Source of the DNA: Magnetococcales bacterium
GTDB lineage: Bacteria; Pseudomonadota; Magnetococcia; Magnetococcales; JADGCL01
Direction of reading: 5' to 3'
Assembly: GCA_015229005.1 (NCBI GenBank)
Contig: JADGCL010000031.1
Coordinates: forward strand, 350-33,180
Length of the DNA: 32,831 bases
Shown: in pieces, positions 24,355 to 31,712 of the stretch
Numbering within the stretch: the stretch's first letter is position 1
How the letters are laid out: every line of letters begins with the position of its first letter
Notes under the pieces: model-generated
What the model saw: the letters and a program-made list of their open reading frames with translations, nothing else
Told to the model about the DNA's origin: nothing
Database searches by the model: none
Program-made: the position numbers and the translations under genes

Positions 24355-26439
24355 ATGGTGACGTCTTTTGAGAACTGGTTTGGCGTGATTTTGCGGTTGC
24401 AGGGATTAGTGATCGCATTATGGAATGAAACTTTTCCTGAGTTTTGGCACTTATGGGCTGTTGTTTTTATACTTTTGTGTATTGTTATTGTTTTTATTTT
24501 TTACTTTACTGTGCCTGCCTTTTTGCTGAAAGGCAAGCTGTCCTCCGCGACGAAAAAATTGTCGAGCATCAGGGATGGATTGAATGGGCGGGTGGTCGAA
24601 CTTTCCGAAATAGCGCAAGTCATGGGGACGCCAAGCCTGGTACACGCATGGAAGGAGTACACGGAAACACTCCATCCCCAACGAGAGGTGGATGACACGG
24701 GACAAAGTCGTGTTGTTCAGTGGCGGGCAACGTCGCTCTCCGAGATTTTCTTTTCTGAACACGCCATCGTTGGAATTCCATTAAAAACAGATTTCTACAA
24801 ACATCTTCCCGGAATTCTGACTGGTATTGGAATCATTGGTACGTTTATCGGCCTTATTCATGGACTTTCGTCGTTCGATGTTTCCGATCCGACGAGGGCG
24901 CAAACCGAACTTCGCAACCTGATCAACGCTGTTGGCCACGCGTTCTATGTGTCTGCCGCCGCAATCGCCATGGCGATGCTCTTCACTTGGATAGAGAAGT
25001 CCATGGTGACGGCACGCAACCGGCAGGTCGCGGCTCTCAGACAGATCATTGACAGTCTATTCGATGCTGGGGCCGGCGAAGAGTACCTCGAACGGTTGGT
25101 TCGCGCCTCCGAGACGCAGGCCACCCAGGCGTTGCATATCAAAGACGCTCTTGTGGCCGATCTTCACGAGATTCTCAAGACATTGACGGATCGTCAGTTG
25201 GAGGAGCAGTCCAGGCGGAGTGCGGAGATTCTCCAGGCCCAGGCCGAGCATTCCGGTCGCTTGTCGCAGGATGTCGGCAGGGCTATTGCCGAGCATCTGG
25301 GCGGCCCCATTTCCGACATTGCCGGGGCGGTGAAAGGCGTGAGCGCGAACCAGGGCGACGCAGTGAACAAGATGCTCATGGACGTCCTCGCGGGGTTCAG
25401 CGCTCAGGTGCAGGACATGCTCGGTGGGCAGATGCGGGGCATGACCGATCTCCTCAGGGAGACGTCGGAGGCGATGCGTCAGTCTGCCGACAAGTTCGCC
25501 GGGCTCGCCGCCGACATGGATTCGGCGGGCAAGGGCGCCGTCGAGGCGATGGGCGAGCGTCTGAACGACGCGCTCACCTCCATGGAGGCGCGCCAGGGGA
25601 TCATGAACAGGCAGATGGAGGACTTTGTCGCCCGGATCGGGGAACTGGTGGCCGAGTCGCAGACGACCTCCGCGCGGAAACTCCAGGAGACGCTTGGCCA
25701 GCTTGGCGAGCAGGTCGTCGGGGTTGTCGCCGAGCTGCGCAGGCAGGCCGAGGGGTCGGCGGAGACTCAAGGCAGGCGGCAGGAACGTTTCGAGGAGAGC
25801 ACGGGCAGGGCGGTCCAGATGCTTTCGGCCCAGATGGAGGGGCTGCTTGCCCAATCGGTGGAGACCAGCCGCTCGCTTCGGGACGCTGTCACCAATCTGT
25901 CAAAGGCGACCGGCGAGACTATCGCGAGCATGAACCAGGGGGTGGAGAGGCTCCAGGTCGCGGCCTCGGACTTTGCGAAGGCCGGAGGGGGCGTCGCGGA
26001 GACGATGCGTGCGGCAGGGGAAGTGACGGCCAGCATCAAGGCTGCCTCGGGAACGCTCTCCACGGCGACGTTGGCGGCCAGGGATGTCTTCGCCGACCAC
26101 GCGAGAACCAGCGACTCGTTCGCTGCCATGGTAACCGAACTCAAGTCGATCACCGAGAACGCACGCAGGGACGCCGCCATGACTTCCACGATCATCGCTG
26201 GGTTCGAGGCGGCCGCCGGAAAGCTTGGCGATGCCCGGCGACAGTCCGAGGACTACCTCGAAGGGGTGACCGAGGTCTTGGCCAAGACGCACGAGTCATT
26301 TGCCGAACACGTTGGCAAGACCCTTCGCGACGGCAACCGGGATTTCCAGAAGGAATTGCGGAGTGCCGTGGAGATGGTGTCGGCTGCCGTCAGGGATCTC
26401 GGCGACACTCTCGAGGACGCCCCGGGGCGGAGGCGCTAG
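24355..26439 (+). CDS. zorA: ZorA, MotA-like motor subunit of Zorya defence with long tail
   Basis: A 694-residue inner-membrane protein. Membrane segments lie at about residues 33-57 (AVVFILLCIVIVFIFYF), 150-172 (LPGILTGIGIIGTFIGLIHG) and 190-213 (AVGHAFYVSAAAIAMAML); the latter two form the MotA/TolQ/ExbB-like core. From about residue 215 to the end there is a ~480-residue coiled-coil, Ala/Glu/Gln-rich tail, which in Zorya forms the long cytoplasmic extension of the ZorA5B2 motor. The downstream MotB-like gene starts 3 bases after the stop. The family is known from phage defence, sensing phage attachment at the envelope and powering effectors. The ATG at 24355 follows AAGGA. The first 200 bases are much more AT-rich than the tail. 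Confidence 0.92.
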   Translation: MVTSFENWFGVILRLQGLVIALWNETFPEFWHLWAVVFILLCIVIVFIFYFTVPAFLLKGKLSSATKKLSSIRDGLNGRVVELSEIAQVMGTPSLVHAWKEYTETLHPQREVDDTGQSRVVQWRATSLSEIFFSEHAIVGIPLKTDFYKHLPGILTGIGIIGTFIGLIHGLSSFDVSDPTRAQTELRNLINAVGHAFYVSAAAIAMAMLFTWIEKSMVTARNRQVAALRQIIDSLFDAGAGEEYLERLVRASETQATQALHIKDALVADLHEILKTLTDRQLEEQSRRSAEILQAQAEHSGRLSQDVGRAIAEHLGGPISDIAGAVKGVSANQGDAVNKMLMDVLAGFSAQVQDMLGGQMRGMTDLLRETSEAMRQSADKFAGLAADMDSAGKGAVEAMGERLNDALTSMEARQGIMNRQMEDFVARIGELVAESQTTSARKLQETLGQLGEQVVGVVAELRRQAEGSAETQGRRQERFEESTGRAVQMLSAQMEGLLAQSVETSRSLRDAVTNLSKATGETIASMNQGVERLQVAASDFAKAGGGVAETMRAAGEVTASIKAASGTLSTATLAARDVFADHARTSDSFAAMVTELKSITENARRDAAMTSTIIAGFEAAAGKLGDARRQSEDYLEGVTEVLAKTHESFAEHVGKTLRDGNRDFQKELRSAVEMVSAAVRDLGDTLEDAPGRRR

Positions 26440-26442
26440 GTG

Positions 26443-27147
26443 ATGCTCGGCATCAGGACACCGCCGCGTGGCCCTGAGAGCGACGAGGCCGAGAAGCCGT
26501 TCTGGATTTCGTATTCGGATCTGATGACGGCCCTCATGGTGCTGTTTCTCGTCGCCATGAGCGTCTCGCTCTTCTCCATCACCCAGAAGGTCATCTCCGG
26601 CCCGGAGGAGCACCGGAAGAAGGTCGATGTGTGCATGGCCGAGGTGGAGGAGATGACCCGCAGGGACTTCCCGGGTGTCGAGGTCAAGGGGCACTCCGTC
26701 AGTTTCGGTACGCTCGCCCTGTTCGCCACCAATAAGCACAAACTCGACCAGGCGGCCGAGGCCACGCTCAGGAGCTATGTGCCGAGGGTGCTTGATTTGG
26801 CACGGTCCAGGGGATGCGGGGAGGTGTTCAAGCGGGTCATTGTCGAAGGTTTCGCCAGCCAGTCGGGGACCTACATCCACAACCTCAACCTCAGCCTCCA
26901 ACGTGCGGAAAGGGTACTCTGCGCCCTTCTCGATCCCGGTGTGGGAGAACCTCTCTCCGAGTCGGATCGCCGTGATGTGCGCAACCTCTTCCTCGTCGGG
27001 GGGTCGTCCTTCAATGCCCTCAAGTCCACCGATGCCGAAAGTCAGAGAATCGAACTCAAGCTCGAGTTCCTCGGGTACGGCGAGACCCGCGAGACGATTC
27101 GCGAGGCCCCTTTGGACCAGACACTGACATGTCCGTTGGACAGGTGA
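26443..27147 (+). CDS. zorB: ZorB, MotB/OmpA-like stator subunit of Zorya defence
   Basis: A 234-residue protein with one N-terminal membrane helix (FWISYSDLMTALMVLFLVAM) carrying Asp26, which aligns with the proton-carrying Asp32 of MotB. A periplasmic OmpA-type peptidoglycan-binding domain follows, with EGFASQSG....N..LSLQRAERV. ZorB anchors the ZorA ring to the wall and couples ion flow to rotation. ATG 26443 or the overlapping GTG 26440 is the start; GGAGG lies upstream. The end overlaps the zorC start by 19 bases. The protein looks complete, ending with a basic tail. Confidence 0.92.
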   Translation: MLGIRTPPRGPESDEAEKPFWISYSDLMTALMVLFLVAMSVSLFSITQKVISGPEEHRKKVDVCMAEVEEMTRRDFPGVEVKGHSVSFGTLALFATNKHKLDQAAEATLRSYVPRVLDLARSRGCGEVFKRVIVEGFASQSGTYIHNLNLSLQRAERVLCALLDPGVGEPLSESDRRDVRNLFLVGGSSFNALKSTDAESQRIELKLEFLGYGETRETIREAPLDQTLTCPLDR

Positions 27148-28811
27148 ATCCCCTTGACACCCTCCGGACGAGGCTCGTTTCGGCATTCGAGGCCGGGCTG
27201 TGCCACGCCGACGGTTGGGCCGACAAGGTGGCCGACAGGGAGATGGTCGAGAGAGTCAGGATAAGGCACGACGGGCCGGGTTTGCCACCGGATCCGGCGA
27301 CGATTGCGTCGGCTGTGGCCCACTTCCGGAGAACGGGAAAACCCGAGGGCTGGCGGGGCTTGAAGAGGGTCTGTTTCGGGGCGGGATCGGTTGACGAGAA
27401 AGGCTGGTGCGTCCTCTCCGACGAGAGGTTGCGTGGCCAACTCATCGAACTCGCTCAGGGGCAGCGGGAGGCGCGCAGGCGCGTCAAGTGCTATCAGGCC
27501 CTCCTGTCGAGCTACTGGAGTTTCCCGCTCGCCGCTGCGAACGTGGAGGCGAGGGCCGGGTGGCTGGCCTTGCGCGGGTGGCTGGATGGGAGGATGCCGT
27601 CTGTCTCGAGCGATCTGCATCGGACGCCCGGATGGTTCCAGACCCTTGTCGACCACCACAATCTGCTGCGCGACGACCCCTGCGGGAGATACGGGCAGAA
27701 GTTGCTCACGGGGGATGGCTCCGAGCTCCAGGCGGCGATATCCGGCTTGGGCATTCCCTCGGACTCGTGGGTTCCCGAGGAGGCCGTGATCGCGCAGATG
27801 CGGGCGGGCTGTGGCCTTGGTCACGAGAGGTTCAGGGGTATGCTCCCCGGCCTGCTTTCGGTGGCCATGGGCGAGGCGAGCGTGAGGCCCTCGCAGGCGC
27901 TCCAGACGAGATGCGTTGCCATGCTCGTCGTCCGATATGCGAAAGTTCCAGGCACTCCCGAGTCTCCTGCGCTGAGGGACGCGGCGACCGGGGTGATCGG
28001 CAAAGGCGATTGTCTTTTGCGAGTTCAGGGATCTGCAGAGGACTCTCCAACGTGTCGTCACCGAACGGTTCGGAGTCACCCCGGATATCATCAACGGGGA
28101 TACGTCGGCATCGTCGGGAGCCGCCAACAGCCGCCAGAAGAGGATCAAGGCGTTCCAGGAGCGCGGTGGGTTCGGTGTCATCATCCTCTCGCCGCTGGCG
28201 GTGGGGTTTGGTGTGAACATCCAGGCGGCAAACCACGTCATTCATTTTACGCGCACCTGGAACCCCGCCAAGGAGGACCAGGCGACAGACCGGGCATACC
28301 GCATCGGCCAATCTCGCGATGTCCATGTCTATTATCCGGTAGTGGTCGCAAAGGATTTCCTGACCTTCGACGCGAAACTCGACGCCCTTCTGGAGTGGAA
28401 ACGTGGACTCTCGACGGATATGCTCAACGGAACGGGGGAGTTGACGCCCGCCGATTTTGGCGACCTTGGCGCTCCGGGCGGGGGCAGTGCGTTTGGGGAC
28501 GAGTTCATCACTCGCACGGAAGTCGAGGCCCTGGACGCCGACGCATTCGAGGCCTTCTGTGCCATACTGTGGAGCAAGCACGGATATCGGAATACCCGCC
28601 GCACACCCAGGACCGGGGACGGCGGGGTGGATGTTGTCGCGATCTCTGGCACAGAGGGTGTGCTCATCCAGTGCAAGAGTTCTTCGGTAGAGGGAAAAGA
28701 TTTGGGCTGGGAAGCGGTAAAGGATGTCGTTGCCGGGGCGGCAGGATACGCAGCGCAGTATCCTGGGGTCAAATTTTCTCGTGTGGCTGTCACCAACAGA
28801 CGGTTCAATGA
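27129..28811 (+). pseudogene. zorC: ZorC (EH-signature protein), 3'-truncated by deletion into zorD
   Basis: Codons 1-292 (27129 to about 28006) look like the first half of ZorC, the soluble type I Zorya effector of about 560 residues with an EH-signature domain. The last in-frame part reads MLVVRYAKVPGTPESPALRD and then GVIGK. From there the frame stays open to 28811 only by reading the zorD remnant in the wrong frame; that part is Arg/Gly/Pro-rich shadow sequence. The join falls around 27997-28006. The protein made would be half of ZorC plus a 268-residue nonsense tail and is probably non-functional. The assignment to ZorC rests on position after zorAB and the general pattern of the family. 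Confidence 0.75.
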
Positions 28812-28929
28812 GACAGCCAGGGCACAGGCAGTTGTCAACGATGTTGAATTGGTTGATTGCAGCGGACTTATAAAACGTCTGGAAAAATGTCCTGTGAAAA
28901 AGATGGAGTTGATTTCGTATTTAGAATAA
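28000..28929 (+). pseudogene. zorD: ZorD C-terminal remnant: SNF2 helicase motifs IV-VI plus Mrr-like nuclease
   Basis: In this frame the sequence starts abruptly at KAIVFCEFRDLQ (motif IV region). It continues through ILSPLAVGFGVNIQAAN (motif V) and EDQATDRAYRIGQ (motif VI), then a linker, then a PD-(D/E)xK nuclease of Mrr type: DADAFEAFCAILWSKHGY, GDGGVDVVA and LIQCKSS. Motifs I-III and the whole N-terminal part are missing, and two stops lie upstream in frame (about 27973 and 27997). An internal GTG at 28201 could start a fragment with only motif V onward. Intact ZorD is a DNA translocase-nuclease of about 1,000 residues. Without the ATPase half this copy cannot hydrolyse ATP. Confidence 0.85.
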
Positions 28930-28995
28930 TAACCTGGCTGTGTCACCAGCAGGACAGCACCCTTGGTGTCCGTTATGGCAATACCGGCTTTTTCG

Positions 28996-29406
28996 TACAT
29001 CGCCGCCAGGGCTGTCGATATCGAGCAGAATAGCCCGCACCGCCGGGTCTGTGGCGGCGTCCAGGATCATCTCCTCGACGGCGGCGTAGCTGGTGAGGCC
29101 GGAGGCGGCCTCCACCGCGCCATTCGCATCGGCGAGGAACACCTCCATCCCCCTGCGGGCAGCCGATGAATAGATTGGCTCCACGGCATCTCGAAGAGGT
29201 TTGCCACCCCGCCAGAAAGGCATGTTCCCCAGCCTGTGCAGGAGAACCGCATCCACCGGGGGCATGGCAACCTCACCGAAAAGGTCATCGGGCAGGTTAC
29301 CGCCATGCCAGAACATCATCGGGTCGGCGGACAAAGGGACCGGGACCAGCGGCGCAACAGCGACCTCGGCCACAGGCTTCACGCCCATTCCGCCCAGCAG
29401 ATTCAT
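28996..29406 (-). pseudogene. Phage S49-type head maturation protease, N-terminal fragment
   Basis: The frame starts at ATG 29406, overlapping the stop of the upstream remnant (ATGA), as phage portal and protease genes often do. It runs to the S49/SppA hallmark ASGLTSYAAVEEMILDAATD followed by AVRAILLDIDSPGGD. The homology ends at DSPGGD (about 28996); the frame then goes on to 28921 as unrelated sequence that abuts the 3' end of zorD. The catalytic Ser/Lys region is lost. Phage head proteases of this type process scaffold in lambda-like heads. Confidence 0.7.
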
Positions 29407-29612
29407 GAAACCGTCCCGATCCATGCCCCGCGCAGTCCCTGTTCGATCTCCATGGATTGCGCAGCGGCCTGCCCCAGGGAGGAGAGCAGGTATTCCTGGA
29501 CGTTGAATCCCATCTCCCGGAATTTGGCCGCCTCGGTGGTTCGGGCGTTCCAGGCCTTCTCCGCCGGGATCAACAGGCTGGGGTCCTCCACCGACCGCAA
29601 CAGGTAGCGCAC
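29403..29612 (-). pseudogene. Possible phage portal C-terminal fragment
   Basis: About 68 codons, beginning VRYLLRSVEDPSLLIPAEKA and ending GLRGAWIGTVS with a TGA stop that overlaps the protease start. Position and coupling to an S49 protease suggest the C terminus of a lambda-type portal protein, but the sequence itself is not diagnostic. Its 5' side is cut exactly where the Fic remnant ends. Confidence 0.4.
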
Positions 29613-29616
29613 CGTC

Positions 29617-29853
29617 CAGGAAGGACTTGATCTCCAGGTTCGACAGCAGCCGTTCCACTTCCTGGTCGGACAGTTTGCTGCCCTCGATCCGGGTGGAGGA
29701 GCCGATGCTCTCGATGGTGGCCACCCGTCGCAGGGCCGACAGGCGGTCAGGCGCGAGCGTGCCCAAGGCGCACCAAGCGCCTTTGAATTCATCGATCCTG
29801 GCTATGAGGCTCAGGATCTCCGGAGTGATCTGGATGGCGTCGATGTTCAGCAT
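29617..29853 (-). pseudogene. Fic-family protein, N-terminal fragment
   Basis: The first 79 residues from ATG 29853 match the N-terminal helical part of Fic AMPylases (ITPEILSLIARIDEFKGAW), including the class II inhibitory helix with motif SSTRIEG (pattern S/T-x3-E-G) and SDQEVERLLSNLEIKSFL. The catalytic Fic core with HPFxxGNG is absent. The frame then shifts into a phage-like fragment. The remaining piece could be stable but has no enzymatic domain. Confidence 0.7.
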
Positions 29854-29864
29854 GCGCCAATACT

Positions 29865-29922
29865 ACACCCATTTACGCCCATTTTCGAATGGCATCCATT
29901 CGGACGCCCATTGACACCCAAT
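29865..29922 (-). promoter_or_regulatory. Repeat-rich candidate operator upstream of the Fic start
   Basis: Four copies of a 9-bp motif (ACRCCCATT, the last with AAT) stand in two pairs with exact 10-bp spacing, at 29865 and 29875 and at 29904 and 29914. Between the pairs lies a 7-bp palindrome, CGAATGG with CCATTCG (29886-29902). The block ends 12 bases before the Fic ATG. The helical phasing suggests a protein-binding array. Confidence 0.45.
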
Positions 29923-30118
29923 CTGGCACGATCTGGGCTGTGCGGATAATGATGGCTTGATCTCCGCAGAAATTCCTGCGAATGCCCACGAGATCGATGG
30001 CCCGGCCAGCCAGTTCCATCCGCTTTTCCATGGAGGGAACGTAGCGGACCGGAACCCCAAAGACGTCTTGGCAGGCGGCGTTCATGTCCATCAAGGCCTG
30101 TTTCCAATGTGCGCTCAC
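29873..30118 (-). pseudogene. Possible lambda FII-like head-tail joining fragment
   Basis: The first half (MDMNAACQDVFGVPVRYVPS, then RAIDLVGI) fits small head-tail connector proteins of lambda-type phages, which begin with an acidic helix and an AFG.. ..YRP strand. After about residue 45 the match is lost, and the last 16 codons fall in the repeat array, so the frame probably runs past the true end of the phage gene. Confidence 0.35.
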
Positions 30119-30131
30119 CGGTGGGCTCCAT

Positions 30132-30160
30132 TTGACATTCCGACAGAATGGCTATAAATT
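30132..30160 (+). promoter_or_regulatory. Candidate autoregulated promoter of the Phd/VapC pair
   Basis: A perfect -35 TTGACA lies at 30132-30137. Possible -10 elements are TATAAA at 30153 (15-base spacer) and TAAATT at 30155 (17-base spacer). An inverted repeat, CATTC and GAATG with a 5-base spacer, occupies 30136-30150 inside the promoter, as expected for an antitoxin-binding operator. Confidence 0.45.
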
Positions 30161-30195
30161 ATGTCCATATTCTCCAACCGTGCCTGGAGGTTCTC

Positions 30196-30456
30196 GTGCA
30201 GGATTCCATCTGGCCCTTGAATGAAGCCAAAAACCGCTTCAGCACCGTGGTGGAGGCGGCCCAGAAGGGAACGCCCCAAACCGTCACCAAGCACGGCGTA
30301 CCGGCGGCGGTCGTCATCTCGACGCAGGAGTACGAGCGACTGCACCGCTTGCAGCAGATGCAGCTTCCGGCCTTCAACGATCATCTGCTGAACATGCCGA
30401 CCGATGACGGCGCGTTCGACCGGGCTGAACTCGACCTCCGGTATGTGGATCTGTGA
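30196..30456 (+). CDS. Phd/YefM-family antitoxin
   Basis: An 86-residue antitoxin. The Phd/YefM N-terminal DNA-binding fold is clear: WPLNEAKNRFSTVVEAAQKG, then PQTVTKHGVPAAVVIS and EYERL. The C-terminal part would wrap the toxin. The start is GTG at 30196 with GGAGG five bases upstream; the open frame to 30148 lacks a ribosome site. The stop overlaps the toxin start as GTGA, so the two are translationally coupled. The antitoxin should also repress its own promoter. Confidence 0.9.
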   Translation: MQDSIWPLNEAKNRFSTVVEAAQKGTPQTVTKHGVPAAVVISTQEYERLHRLQQMQLPAFNDHLLNMPTDDGAFDRAELDLRYVDL

Positions 30457-30872
30457 GCTACCTTCTGGACACCATGGTTCTGTCCGAACTGCGCAGGAGG
30501 GATCGCAAACCGCACGTTGTCCATTGGCTGCGGGAGGTCAGGCCATCGGACCTGTTTCTCAGCGTGGTCACCATCGGCGAGGTGGAGCGCGGAATCCGCA
30601 AGCAACAGCGCCAGGACCCGGATTTCGCCAAACGTTTGACCGACTGGTTGGAAACGGTGCTGATCCATTACCGGGATCGCATTCTGCCCATTGATGTACA
30701 GGTGGTGCGCCGATGGGGGGAGATGAGTGACCGGCTCCGCCACGGCGGAGCCGATCTCCTGATCGCCGCAACGGCCCTGGAACACGGTTTGAGCGTGGTC
30801 ACCCGCAACGTATCCCATTTCGACCGGACCGGCGTTCCCCTCATCAACCCCTTCGAGCCTACTGCGCCGTGA
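30453..30872 (+). CDS. vapC: VapC-type PIN-domain toxin
   Basis: A 139-residue PIN ribonuclease. The acidic active site is complete: Asp in YLLDTMVLSEL, Glu in VTIGEVERGI and Asp in GGADLLIAATA, then VTRNVSHFDRTGVPLINPF at the end. It would cleave RNA (often initiator tRNA or rRNA in this family) unless bound by the antitoxin. It begins at GTG 30453 inside the antitoxin stop. It appears intact, unlike its neighbours, and its end overlaps a decayed phage gene on the other strand by 14 bases. Confidence 0.92.
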   Translation: MSYLLDTMVLSELRRRDRKPHVVHWLREVRPSDLFLSVVTIGEVERGIRKQQRQDPDFAKRLTDWLETVLIHYRDRILPIDVQVVRRWGEMSDRLRHGGADLLIAATALEHGLSVVTRNVSHFDRTGVPLINPFEPTAP

Positions 30873-31130
30873 CTTTGACCAGCACCCCGGGCCGATGGCA
30901 CATGGGCAGCGGGTTGGACTGGGTATGGAGATCCGTGCCCCGTTCGAACTTGCGCGGCTCCTGCTTGGCGTAGAGGGGCTGGCCCAGGGTATTGACCGAC
31001 TCGTTGAAATCCGCCGGCGCGAAGTAGGTGGCGAAGGTCTGGCTGGTGCCCAGGGGGAAGGCGTGCCCTGGACTTCTTCGGGGAGCACCACGTCATCGTG
31101 GGGGATGTGCGGCACCACGAAGGAGCGCAT
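30859..31130 (-). pseudogene. Frameshifted small phage capsid-region gene
   Basis: From ATG 31130 the frame reads MRSFVVPHIPHDDVVLPEEV and then needs a one-base correction near 31066-31068. After that it continues HAFPLGTSQTFATYFAPADF and on to a TAG at 30861-30859. The total length of 272 bases is one short of 91 codons, consistent with a single-base deletion in a Gly codon. It follows an S49-protease fragment with a 2-base gap, where phages encode decoration or capsid proteins. The family is not recognised. Confidence 0.5.
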
Positions 31131-31132
31131 GG

Positions 31133-31279
31133 TCAGTTACCTCCGTGGGCATGCTGTTGGGCGAACTTGCGGCAGGAGACCACCACGGGGTTGCTTTCCC
31201 CCCGGATCATGGCGGCCAGGTCGAAGACGCCGCCCACCTCGCCGCCAGGGGAGTCGATATCCAGCAGGATGGCGCGGAC
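31133..31279 (-). pseudogene. Second phage S49 protease fragment
   Basis: A 48-codon piece starts at VRAILLDIDSPGGEVGGVFD and continues LAAMI, then a Cys/His-containing tail to TGA at 31133. Its 5' side joins a HigB fragment at about 31280. The shared VRAILLDIDSPGG stretch is about 78% identical at DNA level to the fragment ending near 28996, so the two come from different phage copies. Confidence 0.6.
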
Positions 31280-31280
31280 G

Positions 31281-31337
31281 CTCCGCTTTGTCGGAACCCA
31301 TGCCCAATACGATCAGATCGATGCGGAGACCATATGA
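31281..31337 (+). pseudogene. higB: HigB-family toxin, C-terminal remnant
   Basis: The last 18 codons read LRFVGTHAQYDQIDAETI and stop, the conserved C terminus of HigB-type toxins (FVGTH.EYD.ID..TI). Everything upstream has been replaced by the S49 fragment on the other strand. The TGA overlaps the higA ATG (ATGA), the usual higB-higA arrangement. Confidence 0.7.
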
Positions 31338-31702
31338 TGGACATTCGCCCCATCAAGACCGAGCAGGACCACGACGCCGCCCTGGCCGAAGTGGAACGGC
31401 TCATGGACGCCGGACCGGATACGCCGGAAGGCGACCGTCTGGATGTCCTCGCCACCCTGATCGAAGCCTACGAAGCCAGGCATCATGCCATCGGCCTTCC
31501 AGATCCGGTGGAGGCCATCAAGTTCCGCATGGAACAGATGGGGCTGAGCCGCAAGGAACTGGAACCGTTCATCGGCAGCCGAGCCCGGGTGGCGGAGGTT
31601 CTCAACCGCAAGCGGCAACTTTCCCTGGAGATGATCCGCCGTCTGCACGAGGGGTTGAAAATCCCTGCCGAGGTGCTCATTCAATCCCCCCACCAGGGAT
31701 AA
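31334..31702 (+). CDS. higA: HigA-family antitoxin (XRE-type), toxin lost
   Basis: A 122-residue protein. An N-terminal segment (MDIRPIKTEQDHDAALAEVE) and a C-terminal helix-turn-helix (MGLSRKELEPFIGSRARVAE, VLNRKRQLSLEMIRRLHEGL) match the HigA group that binds HigB and represses the operon. Only a C-terminal scrap of higB remains upstream, so this is an orphan antitoxin. ATG 31334 with GGAGA upstream is chosen; ATG 31337 is possible. It may survive as a DNA-binding regulator or simply not yet have decayed. Confidence 0.88.
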   Translation: MMDIRPIKTEQDHDAALAEVERLMDAGPDTPEGDRLDVLATLIEAYEARHHAIGLPDPVEAIKFRMEQMGLSRKELEPFIGSRARVAEVLNRKRQLSLEMIRRLHEGLKIPAEVLIQSPHQG

Positions 31703-31712
31703 GCCCGATGGA

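Noticed and set aside
29010-29612. SWIM zinc-finger / SNF2-associated gene pair
   Set aside because: Some short stretches recalled these families, but no CxCx motif is present and the S49 protease signature with ATGA coupling fits phage genes better.
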